A stretch of DNA of 64,000 bases from contig JBMNQG010000002.1 of NCBI GenBank assembly GCA_050944015.1, positions 19,845-83,844 of the forward strand, in the 5' to 3' direction. The notes beneath the pieces are model-generated. The model did no database searches and was not told where the DNA came from. It worked only from the letters and a program-made list of their open reading frames with translations. This stretch comes from DUOX01 sp050944015. GTDB lineage: Bacteria > Bacillota > Clostridia > Oscillospirales > Oscillospiraceae. Of the stretch, positions 7,905 to 17,040 are shown piece after piece. Within the stretch, counting starts at the first letter, position 1. The number at the start of each line of letters is the position of its first letter. The position numbers and the translations under genes are program-made.

Positions 7905-9752
7905 ATGGGAAAAATCATAGGAATAGATTTGGGTACAACTAACTCATGCGTCGCCGTAATGGAAGGCGGCGAGCCTGTAGTAATCCCAAACGCAGAAGGC
8001 AGCCGCACGACTCCCTCCGTTGTTGCCTTTTCTAAAACCGGAGAGCGCATGGTTGGCCAGGTTGCAAAGCGTCAGGCCATCACCAACCCAGACCGCACCA
8101 TAATTTCCATCAAGCGCGAGATGGGTACTGACTACAGGGTTAAAATAGACGACAAGCAGTATTCTCCCCCGGAGATATCTGCCATGATACTCCAGAAGCT
8201 GAAGGCGGACGCCGAGGCTTATCTGGGCTGCCCGGTAACCGAGGCGGTCATCACCGTTCCCGCCTACTTTACCGACAGCCAGCGTCAGGCCACCAAGGAT
8301 GCAGGCCGTATTGCCGGCCTGGATGTCAAGCGCATCATTAACGAGCCCACGGCGGCGGCCCTGGCCTACGGCCTTGACAAGGAAGGGGACCAGAAGATTC
8401 TGGTTTACGACCTGGGCGGCGGCACCTTTGACGTATCCGTTCTGGAAATTGGCGACGGCGTTATAGAGGTTCTCGCCACCGCCGGTAACAACCGCCTGGG
8501 CGGCGACGACTTTGACGATTGCATCGTCAAGTACCTGCTGGAGGAATTCCGTAAGGAAACCGGCATTGACCTCTCCGCGGACAAGGTTGCCATGCAGAGG
8601 CTGCGGGAGGCCGCTGAAAAGGCCAAGATCGAGCTGTCCAGCGTCACCACCACCAACGTCAACCTGCCCTACATCACGGCTGACGCCACCGGCCCCAAGC
8701 ACATGGACATAAACCTCACAAGGGCAAAATTCAACGAGCTTACCAGCCACCTAGTGGAAAAGACCATGGGCCCCGTAAAGCAGGCCCTGTCCGACGCCGG
8801 TCTTTCTCCGGGGCAGCTTTCCAAGGTCCTGCTGGTCGGCGGCTCCACCCGCATCCCGGCAGTGCAGGAGGCCGTCAAGGCCTTTACAGGCAAGGAGTCC
8901 TTCAAGGGCATTAACCCCGACGAATGCGTGGCCATAGGCGCGGCCATTCAGGGCGGCGTCCTGGGCGGCGACGTGGAGGGCATACTCCTTCTGGACGTCA
9001 CTCCCCTGTCCCTGGGTATAGAAACCCTGGGCGGCGTGTTTACACGCCTGATAGAGCGCAACACCACCATACCCACCAGAAAGAGCCAGATTTTCTCCAC
9101 CGCCGCAGACAACCAGACCTCCGTTGAGATACACGTCCTGCAGGGCGAGCGCGAAATGGCCAAGGACAACAAGACCCTCGGCCGCTTCCACCTGCACGGC
9201 ATCCCGCCCGCACCCAGGGGCGTTCCTCAAATCGAAGTTACCTTTGACATAGACGCCAACGGCATAGTCAACGTCTCAGCCAAGGACTTGGGCACAGGCA
9301 AGGAGCAGGCCATCACAATCACCGCATCCTCCAACCTCTCCAAGGATGAAATCGAGCGGGCGGTACGCGAGGCCGAACAGTACGCGGCGGAAGATAAGAA
9401 GCGCAAGGAAGAGGTTGAAATCCGGAATCAGGGCGACCAGATGGTCTACCAGACGGAAAAGACCCTCTCCGAGATGGGCGATAAAATGGACCCCGCCGAC
9501 AAGAGCGAGGTTGAAAGCGCCCTCAACGCTCTGAAGAGCGCTCTTTCCGGCACCGACGCCAACGCCATCAAGTCCGCTACCGAGTCATTAACGCAAGTGT
9601 TCTATAAGGTTTCCGAAAAACTTTACAGGCAGTCCTCTGCTCAGAACACCGACAATACAAGCGCCGGCTCCGCCGAAAGCTCAACCGGCGGTCAGCAGTA
9701 TTACGACGCGGACTACAAGGTAGTGGACGAAGACGATAAAGACAATAAATAA
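7905..9752 (+). CDS. dnaK: Molecular chaperone DnaK (Hsp70)
   Basis: 615 aa. The ATPase domain opens with GKIIGIDLGTTNSCVAVMEG and contains VYDLGGGTFDVSVLEI and the VLLVGGSTRIPAVQ signature; the substrate domain has LLLDVTPLSLGIETLGGV. The C-terminus ends in a glycine/glutamine/serine stretch and the acidic tail VVDEDDKDNK. It folds proteins with DnaJ and GrpE, encoded on either side. GGAGGTAACACA precedes the start. Codon use looks optimised (many GCC, GGC, AAG), as expected for an abundant protein. Confidence 0.98.
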   Translation: MGKIIGIDLGTTNSCVAVMEGGEPVVIPNAEGSRTTPSVVAFSKTGERMVGQVAKRQAITNPDRTIISIKREMGTDYRVKIDDKQYSPPEISAMILQKLKADAEAYLGCPVTEAVITVPAYFTDSQRQATKDAGRIAGLDVKRIINEPTAAALAYGLDKEGDQKILVYDLGGGTFDVSVLEIGDGVIEVLATAGNNRLGGDDFDDCIVKYLLEEFRKETGIDLSADKVAMQRLREAAEKAKIELSSVTTTNVNLPYITADATGPKHMDINLTRAKFNELTSHLVEKTMGPVKQALSDAGLSPGQLSKVLLVGGSTRIPAVQEAVKAFTGKESFKGINPDECVAIGAAIQGGVLGGDVEGILLLDVTPLSLGIETLGGVFTRLIERNTTIPTRKSQIFSTAADNQTSVEIHVLQGEREMAKDNKTLGRFHLHGIPPAPRGVPQIEVTFDIDANGIVNVSAKDLGTGKEQAITITASSNLSKDEIERAVREAEQYAAEDKKRKEEVEIRNQGDQMVYQTEKTLSEMGDKMDPADKSEVESALNALKSALSGTDANAIKSATESLTQVFYKVSEKLYRQSSAQNTDNTSAGSAESSTGGQQYYDADYKVVDEDDKDNK

Positions 9753-9825
9753 AATAAGGAAAACAAGTAGCGAGTTACCGCTACACTCTCTAAATGCGGC
9801 TGCGGCCGCAATACCCCCGGTTTCG

Positions 9826-9848
9826 GCGGGCGCACCCAGTGCGCCCGC
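9826..9848 (+). other. Perfect hairpin in the dnaK-dnaJ spacer
   Basis: GCGGGCGCAC and GTGCGCCCGC pair over 10 bp with a 3-nt loop in the 119-bp spacer between dnaK and dnaJ. No T tract follows, so it is more likely an mRNA processing or stability element, or a weak attenuator setting DnaK:DnaJ ratios, than a full terminator. A smaller palindrome, TGCGGCCGCA, lies at 9801-9810. Confidence 0.6.
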
Positions 9849-9871
9849 ATTTACCGGATTGAGGTGACCAT

Positions 9872-11005
9872 ATGGCAGAAAAACGAGATTACTATGAAGT
9901 CTTGGGCGTCAGCAAAGGCGCCTCAGAGGCCGAAATAAAAAAGGCCTATCGCAAGCTGGCCAAGCAATACCATCCCGACCTTAATCCCGGGGATAAGGAA
10001 GCAGAGGCCCGTTTTAAAGAGGTAAACGAAGCCTATGAGGTGCTGTCAGACCCCGACAAGCGTTTAAAATACGACCAGTTTGGCCATGCGGCCTTTGATC
10101 CATCCGGCTTTGGCGGCGGTTCAGGCTTTACCGGGGGCTTTAGCGACTTTGGAGACATTTTTGGCGACATATTCAGCGGTTTTGGAGATATTTTCGGCGG
10201 CGCCCGAACCCGGAGCGGTCCTCAGCGGGGAGAAAGCATAAGAATCAGGCTTTCCGTCACCTTTGAAGAAGCCGCCTTCGGCTGCACTAAGGAGATAAGC
10301 GTAAGCCGCATAGAAGATTGCGACGAATGCGGTGGTTCCGGCTGCGAAAAGGGCACGACTGCCGAAGTCTGCTCCAGGTGTAACGGAACCGGTACGGTGA
10401 GGACTTCGCAGCGCATTGCTTTCGGAACCTTCACCTCAACCACCACATGCCCCAATTGCGGCGGCTCCGGCAAAATCATACATCAGCCCTGCCACAGTTG
10501 CCGTGGCAGCGGCAAAAACCAAAAACAGCGCAAAATCTCCGTGAACATACCGGCGGGAATCGACGATGGGCAGACGATTTCCCTTAGAGGCCAGGGCAAC
10601 GCCGGAACTAACGGCGGCCCGCCAGGCGACCTGCTAATTACCGTGGCCGTCCGCAGCCATCCCCTCTTCCAAAGAGACGGCACCAGCGTGCTGTATACCA
10701 TGCCCATCAGCTTTGTCCAGGCCGCCCTTGGCGCGGAAATTGAAGTCCCCACCCTGGACGGCAACGTTAAATATACCCTGCCTCCAGGCACTCAGACAGG
10801 CACCGTATTCCGCTTGAAAGGCAAGGGCATCCCCCACCTGAGGGGCGGGGTACGGGGCGACCAGTTTGTCACCGTTCAGGTGGAGGTGCCCCGCAATCTG
10901 ACCCCCGCCCAAAAGGAGCTGCTCCAGAAGTTTGCCGAGGCCATGGGTGAAAATGTTGGGGAACATAAAGGCGGCTTTTTCGATAAGAAAAGGAAGAAAA
11001 AATAA
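9872..11005 (+). CDS. dnaJ: Chaperone protein DnaJ
   Basis: 377 aa. J domain with YYEVLGVSKGAS and the HPD triad at residues 34-36; Gly/Phe-rich linker near residues 75-115; four zinc-binding CxxCxGxG-type repeats (CDECGGSG, CSRCNGTG, CPNCGGSG, CHSCRGSG); then the C-terminal substrate-binding domain and a lysine-rich tail. It stimulates DnaK ATPase and delivers substrates. ATTGAGGTGACC precedes the start. It closes the heat-shock operon: a strong terminator follows. Confidence 0.97.
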   Translation: MAEKRDYYEVLGVSKGASEAEIKKAYRKLAKQYHPDLNPGDKEAEARFKEVNEAYEVLSDPDKRLKYDQFGHAAFDPSGFGGGSGFTGGFSDFGDIFGDIFSGFGDIFGGARTRSGPQRGESIRIRLSVTFEEAAFGCTKEISVSRIEDCDECGGSGCEKGTTAEVCSRCNGTGTVRTSQRIAFGTFTSTTTCPNCGGSGKIIHQPCHSCRGSGKNQKQRKISVNIPAGIDDGQTISLRGQGNAGTNGGPPGDLLITVAVRSHPLFQRDGTSVLYTMPISFVQAALGAEIEVPTLDGNVKYTLPPGTQTGTVFRLKGKGIPHLRGGVRGDQFVTVQVEVPRNLTPAQKELLQKFAEAMGENVGEHKGGFFDKKRKKK

Positions 11006-11009
11006 TATA

Positions 11010-11045
11010 AACCCCGATTTATGTGTTGCATAAATCGGGGTTTTA
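11010..11045 (+). terminator. Terminator of the heat-shock operon
   Basis: AACCCCGATTTATG (11010-11023) pairs perfectly with CATAAATCGGGGTT (11029-11042) around a 5-nt loop, followed by TTTA. Confidence 0.93.
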
Positions 11046-11094
11046 TCATAATCTCACTGTCCTCATCAGGCACACGCAAGGTGCTGACCGCAAA

Positions 11095-11457
11095 TCACGC
11101 GCCGGCGCCCTGAACTTCCAGCATATCCAGAACGGCCTGGCCCCGCTCCGTCAAGGCCATGCTGCCCCGAACCGGATAGGATTTATAGGCGGCGTAGTCA
11201 AAGTTCGTGAGGGGCATGTCGTAGTCCAGAGTAATCAGCCCTTTCTGACAAAGGCTTGATATAATCCTGCCGTATTCCGCCTCATCCCTGTCCCTGTGCT
11301 CCAGGTAAACCGGCTCGCCGGATTCTTCTTTCCGGGCAACGGGCAGAAAAGGCACCTCCGCAAATTTCAGCAGCATGGATACCTCCGCCGGCTCAGGACA
11401 AGCCTTTGCCTGTTCCTGCCGCAGCAGCCGCAGCGCGAACTCCCACAGCCTTTGCAT
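11095..11457 (-). CDS. Small protein of unknown function, possible winged helix
   Basis: 120 aa, not recognised. The C-terminal half (GRIISSLCQKGLITLDYDMP ... GSMALTERGQAVLDMLE) has the look of a winged-helix wing and final helix, and the acidic/charged middle contains LEHRDRDEAEYG. No signal or membrane segment. It lies convergent to the dnaJ terminator. The 312 bp between it and cysK (11458-11769) hold only the cysK terminator and presumably this gene's promoter; I see no other feature there. Confidence 0.65.
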   Translation of the reverse strand: MQRLWEFALRLLRQEQAKACPEPAEVSMLLKFAEVPFLPVARKEESGEPVYLEHRDRDEAEYGRIISSLCQKGLITLDYDMPLTNFDYAAYKSYPVRGSMALTERGQAVLDMLEVQGAGA

Positions 11458-11730
11458 CCCATAATACCCCGCCCTCCATTCGGCAATTCCCTTAGTACAT
11501 TCCCGGCGTCAGGCCGCCCCCCTGCATTTATCCTGCTATGTAATTCAAGGCCTAACTGCCTGTGGCGCAAACGGAATTTACAGCGTATAGGAATAGGAAT
11601 ACAGGACGCCGCGCCTTTATTATTTTACATCAGACTGCATTAAATTCATCAAAAGCAAATAGGCTCGTCCGGCCTGCGAAAACATACTAGCATGGCCACT
11701 CAACTTGTCAACTTAACAGAAGTAAATATA

Positions 11731-11765
11731 AAAAGCGTTCCGCAGAGGCCGCCGCGGAACGCCTT
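11731..11765 (-). terminator. cysK terminator
   Basis: Read on the minus strand, GCGTTCCGC and GCGGAACGC pair around a GC-rich loop and are followed by TTTTTATATTT, 5 bp past the cysK stop. Confidence 0.85.
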
Positions 11766-11769
11766 ATTG

Positions 11770-12702
11770 TTATTCTCCAAACAGCGGCGTGGACAAGTAG
11801 CGCTCGCCGGTATCGGGCAGGATTACGACTATGGTCTTCCCCTCGCTTTCCGGGCGGCGGGCTACCTGAAGGGCCGCCCAAAGGGCCGCGCCGGAAGAGA
11901 TGCCTACCAGCACACCTTCGGTACGGGCTATAAGCCTGCCGGTGGCAAAGGCGTCCTCGTTTTCCACCGCTATGACCTCGTCGTAGATATTTGTATTCAA
12001 AACCTCCGGCACAAAGCCCGCGCCTATGCCCTGTATCTTGTGGAGCCCGGCATAGCCTTTGGACAACACGGGGGAGGCCGCCGGCTCCACGGCCACTATC
12101 TTTATATCCGGCTTCCTGGATTTCAGATACTCTCCCGCTCCGGTGATGGTTCCCCCCGTGCCGATGCCCGACACAAAGATATCCACCTGTCCATCCGTAT
12201 CCTCCCATATTTCAGGCCCTGTGGTGGCCTTGTGGATGGCGGGATTGGCGGGGTTTTCAAACTGGCCGGGGATGAAGGACCCCGGAATCTGGGCGGCCAG
12301 CTCCCTTGCCTTATCTATCGCCCCCTTCATGCCCTTTTCCCCGGGGGTTAAAACCAGCTCCGCGCCGTAGGCCTTCATCAGCTGGCGGCGCTCTACGCTC
12401 ATGGTCTCCGGCATTACGATAATCAAACGATATCCCCTGGCGGCGGCAATGAAGGACAGGCCTACTCCAGTGTTGCCGCTGGTAGGCTCAATAATGACGG
12501 AGCCGGGTTTCAAAAGCCCCTTGGCCTCCGCATCCTCAATCATTGCCTTGGCAATGCGGTCCTTCACGGAACCCGCCGGGTTAAAATACTCCAGCTTCCC
12601 CAAAATTCGCGCCCCTATGCCCTGCTCTTTCGCAATATTCCCCAGTTCCAGCAGCGGCGTCCTTCCCACCAGCTGGGCGGCGGATGTGTAAATTCTGCTC
12701 AT
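11770..12702 (-). CDS. cysK: Cysteine synthase (O-acetylserine sulfhydrylase)
   Basis: 310 aa. Fold-type II PLP enzyme: GRTPLLELGNI, the PLP lysine in FNPAGSVKDRIAKAMI, substrate loop PTSGNTGVGLSFIAA, and phosphate-binding GIGTGGTITGAGEY. It makes cysteine from O-acetylserine and sulfide in the cytoplasm. GGAGGTAATTT precedes the ATG. It is transcribed away from an IscR-like Rrf2 gene across a 258-bp control region, which suggests that sulfur or Fe-S status regulates it. Cysteine made here would feed the IscS/IscU genes at 17-18.7 kb. Confidence 0.95.
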   Translation of the reverse strand: MSRIYTSAAQLVGRTPLLELGNIAKEQGIGARILGKLEYFNPAGSVKDRIAKAMIEDAEAKGLLKPGSVIIEPTSGNTGVGLSFIAAARGYRLIIVMPETMSVERRQLMKAYGAELVLTPGEKGMKGAIDKARELAAQIPGSFIPGQFENPANPAIHKATTGPEIWEDTDGQVDIFVSGIGTGGTITGAGEYLKSRKPDIKIVAVEPAASPVLSKGYAGLHKIQGIGAGFVPEVLNTNIYDEVIAVENEDAFATGRLIARTEGVLVGISSGAALWAALQVARRPESEGKTIVVILPDTGERYLSTPLFGE

Positions 12703-12830
12703 AATAAATTACCTCCATAATGTTGCAATATATAGCCTGCAGCCTGGTTCCCGTTGGCGCCCACAATCAACATCGTGAAAACGAGTATCGGGTATATTTC
12801 AAAACTGCAAAACCACATTACCGGAATTTA

Positions 12831-12846
12831 TTTACCTATTTACCTA
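12831..12846. promoter_or_regulatory. Tandem 8-bp repeat, candidate Rrf2 operator
   Basis: TTTACCTA occurs twice head to tail (12831-12838 and 12839-12846) midway between the divergent cysK and rrf2 genes. The place suits an operator for the neighbouring regulator, but it does not match a consensus I can name. Confidence 0.35.
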
Positions 12847-12911
12847 GTTGGTTTATAGCATTATATGTCTCATATACGTCCTGTGTCAAGAGAAATCATA
12901 TTTTTTATTTG

Positions 12912-12939
12912 TTGAAAATCTTTTTACCCAGTATATAAT
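12912..12939 (+). promoter_or_regulatory. Promoter of the Rrf2 regulator gene
   Basis: TTGAAA (12912-12917), 16 bp, TATAAT (12934-12939), 22 bp before the ATG; GGGAGG at 12946-12951 is the ribosome site. Confidence 0.75.
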
Positions 12940-12960
12940 AGGGTTGGGAGGGATATCAAA

Positions 12961-13392
12961 ATGCTGGTTTCAACTAGGGGCCGTTATGCGCTCCGTGTGA
13001 TGATAGATCTTGCGGAGCATCAGGGAGAGGGCTATATACCCCTGAAAGAGATTGCACAGCGCCAGGAGATTTCGGAAAAATACCTGGAGAGCATTCTAAA
13101 AACCCTCGTCAGCAATAAGTTCCTTATAGGCCTAAGGGGCAAGGGCGGCGGATACCGCCTGGCCAAATCCCCGGATTTATATACCGTGGGCAGCATACTG
13201 CGGATGACGGAGGGAAGCCTCGCCCCGGTGGCATGTCTGGAAGAGGAAACCGAACAGTGTCACCGGATGGCAAACTGTCCCACCCTTCCCATGTGGAAAG
13301 CTCTGCACAAGATGATAAACGAGTTTTTCGACGGCATCACCATTGCCGACCTGATGTCCTCCTCTCAGCCTGGAGACAATTACGTGATTTAA
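12961..13392 (+). CDS. Rrf2-family transcription regulator, IscR-like
   Basis: 143 aa. The winged helix begins MLVSTRGRYALRVMIDLAEH, with the recognition region EISEKYLESILKTLVSNKFL and the wing GLRGKGGGYRLAK. Three cysteines, C92, C100 and C106 (spacing X7 and X5), lie where IscR holds its [2Fe-2S] cluster. This separates it from cluster-free CymR, although the cysK neighbour is what CymR usually controls. It is probably a sensor of Fe-S or cysteine status that regulates cysK and perhaps iscS-iscU. It has its own promoter and a bidirectional terminator. Confidence 0.88.
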   Translation: MLVSTRGRYALRVMIDLAEHQGEGYIPLKEIAQRQEISEKYLESILKTLVSNKFLIGLRGKGGGYRLAKSPDLYTVGSILRMTEGSLAPVACLEEETEQCHRMANCPTLPMWKALHKMINEFFDGITIADLMSSSQPGDNYVI

Positions 13393-13420
13393 AACATAAG
13401 AACGGCAAGAATAACAGTAT

Positions 13421-13465
13421 AAAAAAGATAGACGATACGATATTACAGTATCGTCTATCTTTTTT
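13421..13465. terminator. Bidirectional terminator between rrf2 and mnmE
   Basis: AAAAAAGATAGACGATAC pairs with GTATCGTCTATCTTTTTT over 18 bp, giving T runs in both directions for the convergent rrf2 and mnmE genes. Confidence 0.9.
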
Positions 13466-13559
13466 ATAATTAATAATTATTCCTCCCATGTCAAACTATA
13501 TAACTCCATTTCCAGCCGGAGTAACGGCCAGATTAACGCCAATTACACAGCTGGCATTT

Positions 13560-14930
13560 TTATTTTCCCACGCAAAAGCGCTCAAAAATGCGGCTTGTGA
13601 CGTCTTCCCTCAGGGTTTTGCCCGTCAGCTCTCCCAGAGCGGACATGGCGTTTTCCGCCTCGGTGAGAACCGCGTCCGGCGTATAGCCCTGCTCCATGGC
13701 GGCTATGGCTCCTTCAATTGAGGCCAGTGCCCGACCCACTGCGTCAGCCTGGCGGGAATTGGTCAGTATCTCTCCGACAGGCGGGGCCTCGGAATCGTGG
13801 AACATATCCGCCACCGCCCTATCCAGCTGGTCCAGCCCCGTCCTGTCCAGAGCGGACACACGGCAGATGACCTCAAAGTTTTCCTCCAGCAAGCGGGAGT
13901 CCAGCCTCTGGGGCAGGTCGCACTTGTTTATCACCGCTATGGAGCGCCTGGCTTCCTTTGCCGCCTCAATGGCCTCCCCGTCCTCGTCAGTCAGGGGCTC
14001 CGAACCGTCGAAAACAGCCAGCACCAGCTCCGACTCACGGGCGGCGCTCTTGGCCCTGTCAACCCCTATGCGCTCCACCGGGTCCTCGGTTTCGTGGAGC
14101 CCGGCTGTGTCCGCAAGCCTGAGCAGCACGCCACCCAGCCGGATTCGCTCCTCAATGGTATCCCGAGTGGTGCCGGGAATGTTGGTTACGATTGCCCGCT
14201 CATAGCCTAGAAGGGCGTTCAAAAGGGAGGATTTACCCGCATTGGGCCGGCCCACTATGGCCGCCTTAATGCCGTGCTGCATTATCCTGCCCCGCTCGAA
14301 GCTGTCCAGGAGCTTCTTCAGCTCGTCCCTGGCGTCTTTAAGCGTGCCGGCGTAGTTTTCAAGTTCAAAGGGCTCGATATCCTCGTCCGGGTAGTCCAGC
14401 ACGGCATGATAGTGTGATGTTATGTCAACCAAACTGGAGTATATTCCGTCAATTTTACGGAAGATTGCTCCCCCAAGCTGACCGGCGGCGTTCCGCGCCG
14501 CCTCCGCTGTTTCGGCGTTAATCAGGTCAATTACCGCCTCCGCCTGGGTCAGGTCCAGCCGCCCGTTCAGGAAAGCCCGCTTGGTGAATTCGCCCGCTTT
14601 CGCCTGCCTGGCTCCGGCGGCAAAAAGAGCTTCCATTCCCGCCCGGAGCACCACCGGCGAGCCATGGCAATGCAGCTCCGCCGTGTCTTCTCCGGTATAG
14701 CTGTGAGGACCCCGGCTGACCGTGCAAAGGCAAATGTCCAGCACCCGCCCCTTCTCGTCCAAAAGGTTGCCGTATATAAGCTTTCTGTCGGGGACGTCTC
14801 TCATGTCCACGCCGGAAAAGGGACGAAAAACCCGCCTTATTATTTCTATACAGTCATCCCCGGACAGGCGTATGATGCCTATGGCGGCCAGCTGGTTGCC
14901 CGTGGCAATTGCGGCAATGGTATCGGCCAT
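13560..14930 (-). CDS. mnmE: tRNA modification GTPase MnmE (TrmE)
   Basis: 456 aa from ATG 14930, chosen because GGAGGTGAAGTCC lies directly before it; an in-frame upstream ATG at 15035 lacks such a site and would add 35 residues unlike the family. N-terminal tetrahydrofolate-binding domain (MADTIAAIATG ... AAIGIIRLSG), helical domain, and an inserted G domain with GRPNAGKSSLLNALL, DTAGLHETED and NKCD. The C-terminal CVGK replaces the usual CIGK. With MnmG it modifies U34 of certain tRNAs. No mnmG is adjacent. Confidence 0.95.
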   Translation of the reverse strand: MADTIAAIATGNQLAAIGIIRLSGDDCIEIIRRVFRPFSGVDMRDVPDRKLIYGNLLDEKGRVLDICLCTVSRGPHSYTGEDTAELHCHGSPVVLRAGMEALFAAGARQAKAGEFTKRAFLNGRLDLTQAEAVIDLINAETAEAARNAAGQLGGAIFRKIDGIYSSLVDITSHYHAVLDYPDEDIEPFELENYAGTLKDARDELKKLLDSFERGRIMQHGIKAAIVGRPNAGKSSLLNALLGYERAIVTNIPGTTRDTIEERIRLGGVLLRLADTAGLHETEDPVERIGVDRAKSAARESELVLAVFDGSEPLTDEDGEAIEAAKEARRSIAVINKCDLPQRLDSRLLEENFEVICRVSALDRTGLDQLDRAVADMFHDSEAPPVGEILTNSRQADAVGRALASIEGAIAAMEQGYTPDAVLTEAENAMSALGELTGKTLREDVTSRIFERFCVGK

Positions 14931-15075
14931 GGACTTCACCTCCAATAGCGAAAAATATGTAGACTGCAGCTTATTTGCCTTTCTGGATTGCGTGTAGAAC
15001 ACAAGAGGGGCTTTTGTAAGCCCCCCTAACATCAATATTTTTTTCGAGTAAAAATATCAGCCAGAAGCTTTAGCG

Positions 15076-16119
15076 TCACCTTGCCAGGCCTTCCGCAAAG
15101 CGCATGAGGATTGTGGCCACCTGCGCGCGGGTGGCGGTGCCGCCGGGGCTGAGGGTGGTTTCCGTAGTACCGTTGACAAGCCCCTTAGCAACGGCCCATT
15201 TCATAGCGTCCAGCGCCCACTCGCTGACAGACGGCGCATCAGTAAACCTGGCAAGGTCGTCGGAATCGGATACATTGTAGCCCTTTGCGCTGGCATAGCG
15301 GTACAATATGGCGGCCATCTGCTCGCGGGTAATAGGGTCGTCTGTTCCAAAGAGGCCGCTGCCGTAGCCGGTGACAATGTTGTTGGCATTGGCCCAAAGT
15401 ATGGCGTTAGTATACCACTGCCCGTTTTTAACATCCTTAAAGTTGTTGACCGCGGTGACTGCCGGCTTGCCTTCCATACGATGGAGGACTGTCACCAGCA
15501 TGGCCCTGGTCATGTTGGTGCCGGGGCTGAAGGTGGTCTCGGACGTGCCGGTAAACAGCTGCTTATCCACCGCATATTTTACGGCATCAAAATACCAGTC
15601 GCTGACAAAAACGTCCTTGAAGGGGGACTCCACATCCCCCATGACCCGGACCACGCCGTCTATGGCCGCATAGGCTGGGGTCAAAACATTGACAGTGGCG
15701 GTGGTATCTTCAGCAGCCAGGTAGCGGTAATATCTCACCAGGCTGTCTCCGCTCCTGACTGTGCTGCCGTCGGTGATGCAGATAACCGTTCCGCTTTCAA
15801 TATTGACGGTTCCGGAACCGGACAGCAAAATGACGCTCCCTCCGGAGTTTAGGGTAACGGTGCCGCCGGCGGCGATGTTCTTAAGGACAAAGCTGTTTGT
15901 GCTGCCGCCGGGAGCGGTTATTTCGGAGTATATGGGCTCCAGGGCGGCGTCAATTTTAGACATGGCCTGCTCGTTAATCTTGTGGACGTACGTGTCCTGA
16001 ATATAGCTCAGGGAAATGAGGGGGTCTGCTGAACTGCCCGCGGATGCGGCAAGGGCGGAGCATGCCCCCACCAGCAACAGGGCAGCGAATATAAAGGCTG
16101 TTATCCGTTTTCTTTTCAC
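15076..16119 (-). CDS. SLH-domain surface protein
   Basis: 347 aa from GTG 16119 (AGGAG six bases before). A signal peptide (residues 1-26, RKRITAFIFAALLLVGACSALAA region) is followed by a beta-rich segment with repeated GGSVILLSGSGTVNI-like strands, then three S-layer homology domains starting near residues 187, 245 and 305 (FKDVFVSDWYFDAVKYAV, FKDVKNGQWYTNAILWA, FTDAPSVSEWALDAMKWA), each with the TRAM/TREQ/TRAQ turn. SLH repeats bind pyruvylated wall polymers, so the protein is probably wall-attached. It starts 20 bp behind rex and is likely co-transcribed. Function of the N-terminal part is unknown. Confidence 0.88.
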   Translation of the reverse strand: MKRKRITAFIFAALLLVGACSALAASAGSSADPLISLSYIQDTYVHKINEQAMSKIDAALEPIYSEITAPGGSTNSFVLKNIAAGGTVTLNSGGSVILLSGSGTVNIESGTVICITDGSTVRSGDSLVRYYRYLAAEDTTATVNVLTPAYAAIDGVVRVMGDVESPFKDVFVSDWYFDAVKYAVDKQLFTGTSETTFSPGTNMTRAMLVTVLHRMEGKPAVTAVNNFKDVKNGQWYTNAILWANANNIVTGYGSGLFGTDDPITREQMAAILYRYASAKGYNVSDSDDLARFTDAPSVSEWALDAMKWAVAKGLVNGTTETTLSPGGTATRAQVATILMRFAEGLAR

Positions 16120-16139
16120 CTTGTTCTCCTGTTTTTGGA

Positions 16140-16793
16140 TTAGTGTTCGTCATTCGCTTCTTTTAATTTTTCGTACAAGTAATAGCTCAGCACCAGCAGG
16201 CTGTCCGAAAAGTGGATGTTTTCCACAATAACATTGGGGTCTTTAATATCAAGCTCAATGTTGGTAAAGTTCCAGATTGCCTTAATGCCGCTGTTCACAA
16301 GACCCTGGGCGACGTCCTTTGCCATTCGCTTGGAAACGGCCAAAACGGCAATGTCCACATCGTTTTCCCTTATAAAATCGGCCTTTGTGGCGCCGTCGTA
16401 AATGGGAATATCCGCGATGGTGGTTCCGACAAGCTCGGGACGTATATCAAAAGCGGCCAAAACATTAAAGCCGTATTTTTCAAACCCGAAATTCTCCAAA
16501 AGGGCGTGGCCAAGGTTTCCCACGCCTACCAGAATAACCGAAAAACCGCTTCTCATTCCCAAAATATTGGAAATCTCGTAGCGCAGCCCCTCCACATTAT
16601 ATCCATATCCCTGCTGGCCGAATTCGCCGAAACAGCTGAAATCCTGCCTGATTTGGGAGGACGTCAGCCCCATCTGTTTTCCAAGTTCCGAAGAAGATAT
16701 TCTATCAATTCCGTGATATGCCAGATCCTCCAATTTTCTCAAATATCTGGGCAATCGTCTTATGACATTGTTGGAGATATTCGATCTTTTCAC
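16140..16793 (-). CDS. rex: Redox-sensing transcriptional repressor Rex
   Basis: 217 aa from GTG 16793 with AGGAGG upstream. N-terminal winged helix (IRRLPRYLRKLEDL, TSSQIRQDFSCFGEFGQQGY) then a Rossmann fold with VILVGVGNLGHALLE as the NAD(H) motif, and a swapped C-terminal helix. Rex releases DNA when the NADH/NAD ratio rises and usually controls fermentation and electron-transport genes; nifJ, buk and rnfC in this window are plausible targets, though I found no clear Rex palindrome. AT content of the upstream region is high. Confidence 0.95.
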   Translation of the reverse strand: MKRSNISNNVIRRLPRYLRKLEDLAYHGIDRISSSELGKQMGLTSSQIRQDFSCFGEFGQQGYGYNVEGLRYEISNILGMRSGFSVILVGVGNLGHALLENFGFEKYGFNVLAAFDIRPELVGTTIADIPIYDGATKADFIRENDVDIAVLAVSKRMAKDVAQGLVNSGIKAIWNFTNIELDIKDPNVIVENIHFSDSLLVLSYYLYEKLKEANDEH

Positions 16794-16958
16794 AGTACGC
16801 CTCCTATATCAAGCAGAATATAATGAAAAATGCCTTATATTCCCATAGTAGTCTTTATAATTTTCAGAGTATTATACCACCATTGGAAATAATATTCAAG
16901 TAATATGTATTAATAGTTTAACCTTGATAATTTGAGCAAATTATATATGGTTTATATA

Positions 16959-16988
16959 TTGTCATCCATTGCAGGACTATGCTATAAT
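16959..16988 (+). promoter_or_regulatory. Promoter of iscS-iscU
   Basis: TTGTCA (16959-16964), 18 bp, TATAAT (16983-16988), with GAGGAG before the ATG at 17041. The 247-bp gap 16794-17040 also carries the divergent rex promoter. Confidence 0.7.
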
Positions 16989-17040
16989 CTGACATTAGCA
17001 TGATTTTGGAGCCTGCGCCTGCTTGCGAGGAGAATAGCGT

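Noticed and set aside
14931..15035. 35-residue N-terminal extension of MnmE
   Set aside because: No family resemblance and no ribosome site; GGAGGTG sits directly before ATG 14930.
15001..15060. Strong terminator for the SLH gene at GGGGCTT-TTGT-AAGCCCC
   Set aside because: The T run lies on the wrong side for minus-strand transcription, and no plus-strand gene ends there.
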